64,000 nucleotides of DNA from positions 119,993-183,992 of the forward strand of contig DATGMF010000010.1 in assembly GCA_035293765.1 (NCBI GenBank). The letters are read 5' to 3'. Positions 1-8,709 of this stretch are shown here, one piece after another. A model generated the notes under the pieces. The model was not told where the DNA came from, made no database searches, and was given only the letters and a program-made list of their open reading frames with translations. Each line of letters opens with the position of its first letter. Positions within the stretch are counted from its first letter, which is position 1. Position numbers and translations under genes: made by a program. Origin of the DNA: DASRHT01 sp035293765. Lineage in GTDB: Bacteria > Chloroflexota > Ktedonobacteria > Ktedonobacterales > Ktedonobacteraceae.

Positions 1-16
1 CTTCTGCATCTCAAGT

Positions 17-2113
17 TTACCCCTGTAGATGCGTCGCCGAGTCGATTGTACGCAATTGCCGGTGGATATCCAACAATTGCTGCTGAAGCTGCCGCGCCAT
101 ACCACTGTTTTTTGCCTCGGCAGCCTCATGTAAAAGATATTTTAGTTCTGTATTTAATTGTAACAGCCGCATCCGCTTGAGACGAGTCGCACACTGGATA
201 GCTTCTTTTACCAGTCCGATCCCATCCTTCTTAGGCGACCTCGACTCAACGCATTTTTGTACCCTGGTCACTGTTGACAGTAGAACCGAAGGCACAACTT
301 GTTCTAAGGCTTGATGTGAGGGGGAAGAATCACGTTGATACTCAGAATTGAGTATGTGGTACAACTCCCGCGTGTCTGTCCCAGCGAAGTCACCATCGTT
401 TATTATACCACAAACATGGAGATTCAATTCTGGATTTTGCAAGAGTAGCCCAATCAGGTAGTCCTCCCATTGTAACCTATTATCACTACCTCTGTCAAGC
501 CTGACCTCGTACCCCCGCTTGCCAGCCTGTGCTTCTTCTCCTCGCTCACTGACCCTCCCGGCCTCGCCTTTTCCCTGCTCTCCCACTATCCCCTGTACCG
601 CGCCCACCCCCGGCTGCTTCTTCCCCGCTTTTGGCTCCGCTTCCCCCGAGAATTCCGCCGCTACATTGACCAGCTTTTGCCCCCTGAGAACCCTTTGTAG
701 TTCTTCATGCAAGCTGCGCTCGTCAATGCTGATCATTGCCGCCAGCTTCCTCAGATACGCGTCGCGCTTAATACGGTCGCTAATCATTCCTACCACGGGC
801 AATAATCGCTTGGCCGCCTCGGTTTTGCCGGAGGGCTCCCGCAAGTTAAGGTCGGCAACCTTGACCACAAAGTAGTATTCTACCAGCGGCAGCGGGTGAC
901 TGACGGCATAGAGCCACGCGTCCAGGTCGCGCCTGATAAATTCGTCCGGGTCCTCGCCCGGCGGAAGCTGCAAGACGTTGATTTCAGCATCCACCTGCTC
1001 TTCCAGACGAATGATCGACCGATAACGCTGCTTGCCTTGTCCGCGTTGCCGCTCCTGCTTTCCTATTCCTTCCGCCGCCAATGGAACCGGCACTACCACG
1101 CGATCAAACGTTTTCAGCGCCTCCTGGATGCCATGCTCGGTGGCTGCGCTTCCGGCTGCGTCAGGATCTAAAGCCAGGGTTACCTGCCGGGTCAGCTTCT
1201 TTAGTTGTTGAATGTGCTTTTCTGTGATGGCACTGCCTATACATGCCACCGTTTGCCTGGTACCGTATTGGTGCGCAATAACTGCGTCAACATACCCTTC
1301 GACAATGACAACCTGTTTAGCTTGTTTTATGGCGTCCTTTGCCATATCTATGGCATAAAGCACGCTGTTCTTTTCGAATAGTAACGTCTGCGGCGAATTC
1401 AGGTACTTAGGTTTGCCATCTCCCAGTTCGCGACCACCAAAACCAATCACTCGACCTCGGATATCGCGAATAGGAAAAATCAGACGGTTCCTAAAGTAAT
1501 CATATACCCCACCACCTTGACCCTCTTCAAGCTTCCCTTCACGCTCCCGCGCCAGCCCTCCCATCACCAGTTCCCGCTCGCTATACCCCTTGTTGAGCAA
1601 GTAACGGGTCAAACCCTCCCACTGCTCGGGCGCATAGCCAAGACTAAAGGTGACAACGGTATCAGCCGAAATGCCCCGGCTCTGGATGTAGGCCCGTGCC
1701 CCTTCTGCTTCCTTCGAACGAGATAGCATCTGGTGAAACCAGAGGAGCGCCTCCTCATTGAGCTTGAGCAACGCTTCCTTAGCTGCGCTGGTCTCTCGCG
1801 CCTCCTCTAAACTTTGACCGCTCTGCTCCTCGATGAGGATACCCGCCTTCTCAGCTAGATAAAGCAGCGCCTCACGAAATTCGATCCCTTGCTGCTTCTC
1901 TACGAATGAGAAGATGTCCCCGCCCTCATTACATCCAAAGCAGCGCCATGTCTGCGTTTCAGGAAAGACGTAAAATGAAGGGGTACGCTCATTGTGAAAC
2001 GGGCATAATCCCTTGAGAGATTTCCCCGATTTCTGTAAGACAACGGTCAGACCAATCTCATCCGCTACATCTACTTTTGCTTTGATGGCTTCAATGGTCG
2101 ATGTCATACACAA
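17..2113 (-). CDS. dnaG: DNA primase DnaG
   Basis: DnaG makes the RNA primers for DNA replication, working with the replicative helicase. The 698-residue product starts with a CHC2 zinc-binding domain (CPFH near residues 37-40, CFGC near 58-61). The RNA-polymerase core follows, with the TOPRIM segment VIVEGYVDAV near residue 267 and the acidic DPD motif near 320. The C-terminal third, after a low-complexity charged linker, is the helicase-interaction region. Length is close to, or slightly above, the usual 600-650. The start could be the ATG at 2113 or the one two codons later at 2107; neither has a strong ribosome site. It is transcribed away from the oriC-like region on its right. Family assignment is very secure. 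Confidence 0.97.
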   Translation of the reverse strand: MCMTSTIEAIKAKVDVADEIGLTVVLQKSGKSLKGLCPFHNERTPSFYVFPETQTWRCFGCNEGGDIFSFVEKQQGIEFREALLYLAEKAGILIEEQSGQSLEEARETSAAKEALLKLNEEALLWFHQMLSRSKEAEGARAYIQSRGISADTVVTFSLGYAPEQWEGLTRYLLNKGYSERELVMGGLAREREGKLEEGQGGGVYDYFRNRLIFPIRDIRGRVIGFGGRELGDGKPKYLNSPQTLLFEKNSVLYAIDMAKDAIKQAKQVVIVEGYVDAVIAHQYGTRQTVACIGSAITEKHIQQLKKLTRQVTLALDPDAAGSAATEHGIQEALKTFDRVVVPVPLAAEGIGKQERQRGQGKQRYRSIIRLEEQVDAEINVLQLPPGEDPDEFIRRDLDAWLYAVSHPLPLVEYYFVVKVADLNLREPSGKTEAAKRLLPVVGMISDRIKRDAYLRKLAAMISIDERSLHEELQRVLRGQKLVNVAAEFSGEAEPKAGKKQPGVGAVQGIVGEQGKGEAGRVSERGEEAQAGKRGYEVRLDRGSDNRLQWEDYLIGLLLQNPELNLHVCGIINDGDFAGTDTRELYHILNSEYQRDSSPSHQALEQVVPSVLLSTVTRVQKCVESRSPKKDGIGLVKEAIQCATRLKRMRLLQLNTELKYLLHEAAEAKNSGMARQLQQQLLDIHRQLRTIDSATHLQG

Positions 2114-2613
2114 TCCTCAGCGCAAATACGGTAGATGATGGCTTGCAGATCAGTTTGTCCCCCACCACATATAACGAGCAATCTTACGGAAAGTCGCGCT
2201 AATAATACAAATATACGATTTGGCAGGAAACAATATACCTGTTGTACTATTTGCTGCTACTTGTGAAGGCCGCATGGGCGAAGCTTTGATATCAGACGAA
2301 TACGAATGAGAAACACTACTACATATAACAACATTATATGAAACGTTCATTCCTTCATTATGGTGACATATTTTACCCGCCCTTCTCACTATTCTTTCCT
2401 GAGCAATAGCCTCTTTTCTCATTCTACTAGCCCCACCAACTGTTCTGGCTCACTAACTCCTCTAGCCCTTTTTTCGATCCCTCTCCCTTCTTAGAAAAAA
2501 ACACCAGCCAGATTTTCTCCCCGTCCTTCCCCCTTAAATATGACTGTTTAGCATACTTTTTATTAAATCTGGCAGGCAGTGATAGTCCAGCTAGCAACCG
2601 GCATTTTAGGGAC
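2114..2613. other. AT-rich spacer between dnaG and the DnaA-box array
   Basis: No convincing gene is seen here. Two short minus-strand frames (2150-2422 and 2427-2621) have no recognisable domain and no good ribosome sites. The stretch probably holds the dnaG promoter. Confidence 0.5.
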
Positions 2614-2648
2614 TTATCCACATTGCTATTCGTGAGTTGATATTTGTT

Positions 2649-2683
2649 AACTCAACTTGACATTGAGTTATTGGTTATCCACA
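2649..2683 (+). repeat. 35-bp block repeated at 3337-3371
   Basis: A block beginning AACTCAACTTGACATTGAG and ending in a perfect DnaA box occurs identically at 2649-2683 and 3337-3371, opening each DnaA-box cluster. This suggests the two halves of the origin arose by duplication. Confidence 0.8.
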
Positions 2684-2778
2684 TTTCCTGTGGATAAGTT
2701 TTCCACATTATCCACATCAATGTATTTAAACTTGAGACTTATCCACACCTATTTCTGAAAATATATTCATAATTGCTT

Positions 2779-2798
2779 GAGTTGATGGGACTCAACTC
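2779..2798. repeat. GAGTTGA/TCAACTC palindromes in the origin
   Basis: GAGTTGA-6 nt-TCAACTC occurs at 2779-2798 and again near 2873-2892. Related half-sites are near 2633, 2650, 2950, 3333 and 3414. They alternate regularly with the DnaA boxes and look like the site of a second origin-binding protein. The protein is unknown. Confidence 0.7.
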
Positions 2799-3078
2799 AT
2801 CTTTTCCTGTGTTTATCCACATTTCCTGTGGACAAGTTTTCCACATTATCCACATTTGCCCCTGAGTTGATGGGACTCAACTCATCTTTTCCTGTGTTTA
2901 TCCACAATCACTGTGGATAAGTTTTCCACATTATCCACATCACCACCTTGAGTTGAGCCTCATCAACTCACACCATATGGCTTTTTTTTCTGGGAATTAG
3001 CAAATATTGCGCTTTTCGGCAATTTTTCCAGCATCTATACAAGAAACGGTGTTAAGATTCTATTAAATTGGATTAAAA

Positions 3079-3160
3079 GATGTTAGGATTGGATTAAAGA
3101 AGAGACGTTCTTCGATCAAAAGGTGTTAAGATTGGATTAAAGAAGAGATGTTTTTCGATC
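3079..3160 (+). repeat. Tandem 39-bp iteron-like repeats
   Basis: Two 39-bp units at 3079-3117 and 3122-3160 share the core TTGGATTAAAGAAGAGA and end TTCGATC, with few mismatches. A degenerate partial unit precedes them from about 3049. They lie between the two DnaA-box clusters and contain no DnaA box, so they may bind another protein or be a remnant. Confidence 0.7.
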
Positions 3161-3740
3161 TTAATACAAATATAGAAACCTACGATAAAGTGGAGAAACG
3201 GTTAAAATCTGGAGATTATGGTGTACTAATGCACATGAACTTTTGCTTTTTCGTCCCCCCACTTCCAATAATTACAAGCTTTTCATAGCGACTTTTGTCA
3301 CTTTTCCACATATCTATCTATGACATGATAAGTAGTAACTCAACTTGACATTGAGTTATTGGTTATCCACAGAAGCTGTGGATAACTTATCCACACTTTC
3401 CACATTTGCCCCTGAGTTGAGTTCCATCAACTCATCCTTTCCTGTGTTTATCCACAGTTGCTGTGGACAACTTATCCACAGCATCCAAAACCGGTGGATA
3501 ACTACGAGTATTTGTCCACAGCAACTGTGGATAAGTTGTCCACATAGACGACTATCAATAAAATTTATCCCCAGGTTATCCACCTCTATCCCCAGGTTAT
3601 CCACAGGCTATTCGCGTTCTAAAAAAAGAATGTGGAATTTTCCGCAGCGAGTGATGGCGCTTATCAAGCCGGTCGAGACCTATTCCCGGCTTTTTCTTTC
3701 GGAGGTTGTGACAGAGTTATCCACATATCCACAGCCCCTA

Positions 3741-3791
3741 CTACTGCTGTTTATATATATCTTTTAAAAAATATATATAATAGTAGTATAT
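3741..3791. other. AT-rich candidate DNA-unwinding element
   Basis: An almost pure A/T run (TATATATAT, AAAAAATATATATAAT) lies inside the right DnaA-box cluster, between boxes at 3717 and 3926. Position and composition fit a duplex-unwinding element. Confidence 0.6.
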
Positions 3792-4015
3792 AGCGTTGTG
3801 GATATGTGAATAAGTTTTTCGCGTAACCACAGGTTTGATATCACAAAGGATCTTCGTTCAGACAAAAGTTGGTTATAAGCCAGCCCCACCATGTCACTGT
3901 AAGATATGCTCATTCCGGTTATGAGTTATCCACAGAAAATGTGGATAACCGAGGCGTCAATTGTGAAGAAGTCGAATTTGATGGGATTATTTGCAAAGAA
4001 GATGATTGTAGGGGC

Positions 4016-4096
4016 AATCCCTGGCGGTTGCCCTCACCCCATAGGATAGGCAGGGCAATTGTAAGGCGATCCCTGGCGGTTGCCCTCACCCCATCA
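4016..4096. repeat. Direct repeat of about 27 bp containing an inverted repeat
   Basis: ATCCCTGGCGGTTGCCCTCA followed by CCCCAT appears at about 4017-4043 and 4070-4096. Each copy is preceded by GGGGCAA or GGCG, which can pair with TTGCCC, so each can fold. They resemble intergenic REP-like elements; mobility is not shown. Confidence 0.55.
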
Positions 4097-4144
4097 AATA
4101 TGCAGAACAGGGGCAAATCCCCATCTGATATACAGGGCAAAGAC

Positions 4145-4174
4145 AAAAAAACAGGGCTGGTCTTGCACCAGCCC
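4145..4174 (-). terminator. Intrinsic terminator of the debranching-enzyme gene
   Basis: Read on the minus strand, GGGCTGGT and ACCAGCCC (4154-4174) pair perfectly around a 5-nt loop and are followed by TGTTTTTTT. The hairpin begins directly at the stop codon of the 4175-6547 gene. Confidence 0.85.
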
Positions 4175-6547
4175 CTACCGGGAAAAAACGTGTTCTGGTG
4201 AGATGATTTGTTGTCGAGCGAGAATGTCGTAGATACGCAGAAGCTCACCGACGCTGAGGACCGAAGCCAGCACCGGCCCTGGTCGATATGGTGCATCACC
4301 ATCGAAGGCCGCAGGACACATCCCTAGCAGGTTCCTGTCAAGGCAGCTCTTAAATGACTCCAGCAGTCGCAGCCCCTCCCGCCATAGATATTCCTGGCAG
4401 AGGCTATTATCCTGCTCGGATAGCTCGAAAGGCTGGCATTGCATCGTCAGCAATGCGTCGATATATGGCCCGATCAGCCAGGGCCACACGCTCCCTTGAT
4501 GATGGGTGTTTAGCCCGCCATCCTGATGCTTTTCTATGTGACCGCAATATGAGCTCTCATGCGGTGCAAGCGTACGCAGGCCGTAAGGTGTGAGCAGGTG
4601 CTGCGTCACTGCATCGAATACTGCCTGCCTGGAGGAATGATCCAGCGCTGAATGGCGGAGGGAGATTGCAAAGAGCTGATTCGGGCGCAGGGCCGAATCA
4701 GCGCCATCTGGTCCATCCACCACATCGTAGAGATAGCTCCCATCAGCATACCAGAAACGCTGCTGGAAGCTAATTTGACAGCGTGTGAGCAGTTTATGGT
4801 AGTAATCGGGCGCACAACCAAAATACCCTCTATTTTTGAAATGCTGGGACCATTCATGCATCAGAGAGAGAGCATTGAACCAGAGCGCGTTAACTTCAAC
4901 CGGCTTGCCCGCGCGAGGAGTGATGGGAGCGCCATTGACGGTGGCATTCATCCAGGTTAACGCCTTACCTGGCTGATGGGCGTAAAGCAGGCCGTCATTA
5001 GCATCCATGTGAACACCATTGGCGGTTCCCTGCACATATCGGTCGATGCACTCTTTCAGCGGGATAAAAAACTCCTCCAGGAGTTCATAGTTGTGAGTGA
5101 CCCGCAGATAGTAATCAAGCGCGTAGAAAAACCACAATACGGTATCCGCGTTGCTATAGTTGCTCGCTTCTGGCTTAGAGCCTGCAAGAGGCAGGCGATC
5201 CGGGAGCATCCCATCTCGAAGATAGTGTTTATACTCTTGCAGGATGCGCAAACCCTCGTCAAAATGCTCTGTTGCGAGGAGAAGGCCGGGCAGGGCAATC
5301 AATGTATCGCGCGTGCTATGCTCCATACGAAAGTAGTCCGCGAGCAGAGATGGAACGTTTTCAGGCTCGCTAAAGCAAACGCCCTGTTTTTCGCCGGATC
5401 TGGCTGTTTTACGATACATAAGAAAGTGATCAGCGGCCTGGAGCAGGAGACGCAAATATTCTTCCCCGCCGGCATAGGGATCGGAGGTGGTAGTTAATGG
5501 GAGAACGCGGAGATGGTGAGCCTGCACAGCTTCTCCCCCCTCGCCGAAGTAGCGCCTGGGTTGCAAAGCATGCTGTAATAGTCCCTGCTGCCTTTCGACG
5601 CCGCGTTTGTAAGAACTGCTAAGCTGCTCTGGCTGCAAGTAGTGCGATGACAACTCTTCGGCGCTGATAACCACGGTCAGCGTTGCCTGCTTATCGGGCC
5701 AGAGCGTCGCACGAATAACGCCAGGGAGGTAAAGATCGCTTGTTGCCGCGTGGTTTTCTGTTCTATCGCATCGGTGCAGAAAATTCCAGTACCACACCCC
5801 GGTAGGTAAAAATGTAACCTGGCTTTCGGGCTGTCCGACTGCCAGAATATGATAGGGATGCGTCCCTTCGCCCGCCAGAATAGTACACCCGGCCACACCT
5901 GTAGGTATATAAGTTGTCGGGTCAGCTATATCATTGTTGATAACGTCTCCTACCCGGCGCATGTGTACTTGAAAATGCCAATCATTGCTGCCGCGCTGAG
6001 GTTGGTTATGGGGACGGTATGCGGCAAAGGGAAGCAGCGTCAGATTAAGCGCGTGTGAGGAGGCTTCCGCGTATTCGTAGTAGCGCCCGTAGCCATTTTC
6101 CGGCGAGGAGGGATGCTGGATCGCATTGCGGAGAACCCGATACTGGATATATGTCGTATGCTGGCCGCGTTCCATCCAGATGCGTTTTTCGAGTATAATC
6201 CCGTTAACGCCTCCCAGATGATAGGTAAAAACGGGTAAGCCTTCTTCAAGGCGAAACGTTTCAAGGTGAACGAACCCGGACGGATTGAGCGTACCATCGG
6301 GGTACTCATTTGTACCCAGGTAGTAGGTGCGTTGATCAAAAAGGATCTCTTCATCGATTTTAGCCAGCAAAAGCTGAGGGGTTGTGGCTCCGGGCGGTAG
6401 TGTCACCAGCAGGCCGTGTTCCATGCGGGTGAGGACGCCGGCAACGGTTCCCGCCGCATATCCACCTCGCCCATTGGTTATCAGCCACTCACGAGCGATG
6501 GTCTCATTGAGATCGCAGCATCTGCTGCGATCAAGCATCACAGGCAT
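4175..6547 (-). CDS. Glycogen-debranching enzyme (amylo-alpha-1,6-glucosidase)
   Basis: A cytoplasmic enzyme expected to remove alpha-1,6 branches from glycogen-like glucans. The 790-residue protein has the archaeal/bacterial layout. The N-terminal beta-sandwich domain opens near TNGRGGYAAGTVAGVL, and a C-terminal alpha/alpha-barrel contains motifs such as HHQGSVWPWLIGPYIDAL near the end. An upstream in-frame extension to 6688 exists. The start chosen is ATG at 6547, because GGAGGG lies 7-8 nt before it and homology begins right after it (MPVMLDRSRCCDLNETIARE). The gene stands alone, between the oriC region and an amino-acid transporter, and ends in its own terminator. The family is well supported; the exact substrate is inferred. 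Confidence 0.9.
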   Translation of the reverse strand: MPVMLDRSRCCDLNETIAREWLITNGRGGYAAGTVAGVLTRMEHGLLVTLPPGATTPQLLLAKIDEEILFDQRTYYLGTNEYPDGTLNPSGFVHLETFRLEEGLPVFTYHLGGVNGIILEKRIWMERGQHTTYIQYRVLRNAIQHPSSPENGYGRYYEYAEASSHALNLTLLPFAAYRPHNQPQRGSNDWHFQVHMRRVGDVINNDIADPTTYIPTGVAGCTILAGEGTHPYHILAVGQPESQVTFLPTGVWYWNFLHRCDRTENHAATSDLYLPGVIRATLWPDKQATLTVVISAEELSSHYLQPEQLSSSYKRGVERQQGLLQHALQPRRYFGEGGEAVQAHHLRVLPLTTTSDPYAGGEEYLRLLLQAADHFLMYRKTARSGEKQGVCFSEPENVPSLLADYFRMEHSTRDTLIALPGLLLATEHFDEGLRILQEYKHYLRDGMLPDRLPLAGSKPEASNYSNADTVLWFFYALDYYLRVTHNYELLEEFFIPLKECIDRYVQGTANGVHMDANDGLLYAHQPGKALTWMNATVNGAPITPRAGKPVEVNALWFNALSLMHEWSQHFKNRGYFGCAPDYYHKLLTRCQISFQQRFWYADGSYLYDVVDGPDGADSALRPNQLFAISLRHSALDHSSRQAVFDAVTQHLLTPYGLRTLAPHESSYCGHIEKHQDGGLNTHHQGSVWPWLIGPYIDALLTMQCQPFELSEQDNSLCQEYLWREGLRLLESFKSCLDRNLLGMCPAAFDGDAPYRPGPVLASVLSVGELLRIYDILARQQIISPEHVFSR

Positions 6548-6945
6548 GTCAGACCCTCCAAGCCCCTCGATAGGTGATGGTCTATGACTACAAGATGGAT
6601 ACTGTTTCCTATTTGATACGCAATCCTGGGTATGGATTTGCACATACCTTCTCATAGTGTAGCACAACCTATGTGCATGAGACAGCATATATTTATTATC
6701 TTTTGATTATTTTCTCTATAATTCTTTGATCAATGGGATGACATTTGCCATTACACAAATGTTCAGACGTGATACAAAGCGATAACAAAGCGTAGTATTA
6801 TGCATACATGTGGTGTGTTAAAGTTTGTATCAGGCCGGTTCTAGAGCGTCTACAAGGTCGTTATTGGCCTTTCTGGGATTGCATGATACAATGGCAAGGT
6901 ACTGTGCGCCGTGCGTATCGTATCTGATTGAGGAGGTTATCTTCT

Positions 6946-7833
6946 ATGTTATCTACGTTCCCCAAAGCTGGAACACGAAGACGTCAGCTCTCTCTACTGG
7001 TCACTTCTATGAGCATGCTGGCTGTTCTGATGTTGTTGCTCGCGGCCTGTGGCGGTAGCACCCCTGCATCCAATAATGGCCCTGATCTCATCACTCCTGG
7101 AGTATTGACGGTCGGTAGTGACACAACCTATCCGCCGCAGGAGTATATCGACACGACTACCCATCAGGCAGCCGGTTTCGATGTTGATTTAATCAGTGCC
7201 ATTGCGAACAAGATGGGATTGAAGGCACAGGTCGTCACGGCCAAGTTCGACTCGATCATTTCCAGTCTGGCTGCCAGGCGCTTCGATGTGGTTATTTCCG
7301 CGGTATCCATCACATCAGATCGTCAGAAACAGGCTGATTTTGTGCCATACTTTAATGCGGGCGAATCTCTGCTGGTTCAGAATGGCAATCCCAAGGGTAT
7401 CAAGAGTACCGCGGATCTATGCGGTATGGATGTCGGCGTGCAAAATGGCACCATCGAGCAAACCGACCTGCAAACAGCCAGCGATGCCTGCAAAAAAGCT
7501 GGCAAGCCGGAAATCAATATGACCGTGTTGCAGGATCAGACCGCTGTGATACAATTACTGCAAACCAATCGTGTTGTCGCTACGTATCAAGACTCGCCGG
7601 TAACTGACTACTATCTCAAGCAGAATCCCGGTCGTTTTGAAGTTGGCGGCTCGGTAGTCAATGCGGCTCCTGAGGGAATAGTGATCCGCAAAGGCGACAC
7701 TGCCATGCTTAATGCCGTGCAGTCAGCCTTTAACGCGCTCAAGGTCGATGGCACTTATCGCTCCCTGATTAGTAAATGGGGACTGACCAATGAGGCAATC
7801 ACGACGATAGACCGCCGGACCTATGTTGCATAA
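6946..7833 (+). CDS. Amino-acid ABC transporter substrate-binding lipoprotein
   Basis: This is the extracellular receptor of a polar amino-acid importer, tethered to the outer face of the membrane. The 295-residue product has an N-terminal lipoprotein signal ending in the lipobox LLAAC. An SBP_bac_3 fold follows, recognisable from GVLTVGSDTTYPPQEY, FDVDLISAIANKMG, SDRQKQADFVPY and the C-terminal VDGTYRSLISKWG. The ATG at 6946 is chosen because AGGAGGT (6931-6937) sits 8 nt before it; the frame also opens at 6928. The permease and ATPase genes follow on the same strand. The ligand cannot be read from the sequence. Confidence 0.94.
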   Translation: MLSTFPKAGTRRRQLSLLVTSMSMLAVLMLLLAACGGSTPASNNGPDLITPGVLTVGSDTTYPPQEYIDTTTHQAAGFDVDLISAIANKMGLKAQVVTAKFDSIISSLAARRFDVVISAVSITSDRQKQADFVPYFNAGESLLVQNGNPKGIKSTADLCGMDVGVQNGTIEQTDLQTASDACKKAGKPEINMTVLQDQTAVIQLLQTNRVVATYQDSPVTDYYLKQNPGRFEVGGSVVNAAPEGIVIRKGDTAMLNAVQSAFNALKVDGTYRSLISKWGLTNEAITTIDRRTYVA

Positions 7834-7851
7834 CAGGCGGGTGAAGAAACC

Positions 7852-7879
7852 GTAGAGATGGCTTGATTGCCATCTCTAC
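7852..7879 (+). promoter_or_regulatory. Intercistronic hairpin between binding-protein and permease genes
   Basis: GTAGAGATGGC and GCCATCTCTAC form a perfect 11-bp stem with a 6-nt loop and no U-tract. Such hairpins after binding-protein genes often stabilise the upstream mRNA or reduce read-through, giving more receptor than permease. That role is inferred. Confidence 0.65.
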
Positions 7880-7905
7880 AACATACTTGTGGGTAGGAGG
7901 CCGGT

Positions 7906-8676
7906 ATGTTTCACTGGGATGTTGTCTGGCAAAACCTTTTTTCAGGTCTTTTTCTTAGTGCCGCCTGGACAACACTATGGATATCTGTAGTCGCGCAATT
8001 CACAGGTGTCGTCATAGGTCTTTTCCTTGCCTTGATGCGCATGTCCCGCTTTCGCTGGCTTAACTGGCCTGCTGCTGGCTATATCTGGCTCTTTCGCGGC
8101 AGCCCTCTGTTGGTCCAGGTTTTGATCCTCTTTGATGGCATACCCGAAATGTTTCCTTCTGGCGCGGCAAGCAGGATTCTAACACCCGTTATCTGTGTTC
8201 TTATCGCTTTTTCACTGAATGAGGGCGCATACATGGCAGAGATCATCCGTGCCGGTATTACCTCGGTCGATCCTGGACAGATGGAGGCGGCGAAGTCGCT
8301 GGGGATGCGTTATAGTCTGGCAATGCGCCGCATCGTTTTGCCGCAGGCCGCGCGTGTAATCGTGCCCCCGCTGGGCAACGAGTTCAATAATATGCTGAAA
8401 ACGACCTCGATTGCCTCCGTGATAGGTCTGTTTGAGCTAACTAATACGGCAGAAGTCTACGGCTCGCAGGCATTCGTCACTTTTGAGCTGCTTATCGTTG
8501 CCACCTTCTGGTATCTTGTGTTGACGACCGGCTGGGGGTATATCCAGAGCTGGATTGAGAATAGCATGGACCCGAACCGTACAGGAAAAGCGGAGGTGGC
8601 CGAGAGAAAAGGCTGGACCGAACGCATGGTTGGCTTTGGCTCGTCCCGCTCCGGCGGTACTCTGGTAGGACACTAG
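7906..8676 (+). CDS. Amino-acid ABC transporter permease (HisM/GlnP type)
   Basis: The membrane channel subunit of the importer. The 256-residue protein has several hydrophobic helices and the EAA loop that contacts the ATPase (MEAAKSLGMRYSLAMRRIVLP, residues about 126-146). Its opening, NLFSGLFLSAAWTTLWISVV, is typical of polar amino-acid permeases. GGAGG precedes ATG 7906. The C-terminal tail of about 30 residues after the last helix is hydrophilic. It lies between the receptor gene and the ATPase gene and surely works with them. Confidence 0.93.
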   Translation: MFHWDVVWQNLFSGLFLSAAWTTLWISVVAQFTGVVIGLFLALMRMSRFRWLNWPAAGYIWLFRGSPLLVQVLILFDGIPEMFPSGAASRILTPVICVLIAFSLNEGAYMAEIIRAGITSVDPGQMEAAKSLGMRYSLAMRRIVLPQAARVIVPPLGNEFNNMLKTTSIASVIGLFELTNTAEVYGSQAFVTFELLIVATFWYLVLTTGWGYIQSWIENSMDPNRTGKAEVAERKGWTERMVGFGSSRSGGTLVGH

Positions 8677-8709
8677 GCGTTATTTTTGTGGTATTGAGGG
8701 TAAGCTGGC

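Larger units (their letters stand above)
2614..3948. other. oriC: Putative chromosomal replication origin (oriC), DnaA-box array
   Basis: At least 20 exact copies of the DnaA box TTATCCACA or its complement lie here. Plus orientation starts: 2614, 2675, 2708, 2739, 2813, 2846, 2898, 2931, 3363, 3387, 3438, 3472, 3597, 3717, 3926. Complement starts: 2689, 2912, 3377, 3526, 3940. One-mismatch forms such as TTGTCCACA occur between them. They form two clusters (about 2610-2940 and 3360-3950) separated by repeats. Palindromes built on GAGTTGA/TCAACTC alternate with the boxes, and an AT-only stretch near 3741-3791 could be the unwinding element. DnaA would bind the boxes and load the helicase for which DnaG acts. 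dnaA and dnaN are not in the window, which is unusual, but box density well exceeds a chance or purely regulatory cluster. Confidence 0.82.

Noticed and set aside
2150..2621. Two short minus-strand ORFs upstream of dnaG
   Set aside because: No domain, no ribosome site and composition like non-coding DNA.
3345..3767. Open frames on both strands across the DnaA-box array
   Set aside because: They translate the repeated boxes (repetitive Asp-Asn-Leu or Ser-Thr-type peptides), have no ribosome sites, and are better explained by the origin.
2614..3948. Repeated short motifs with fairly even spacing, CRISPR-like at first sight
   Set aside because: The repeats are 9-bp DnaA boxes in both orientations with uneven spacing; no spacers and no cas genes.
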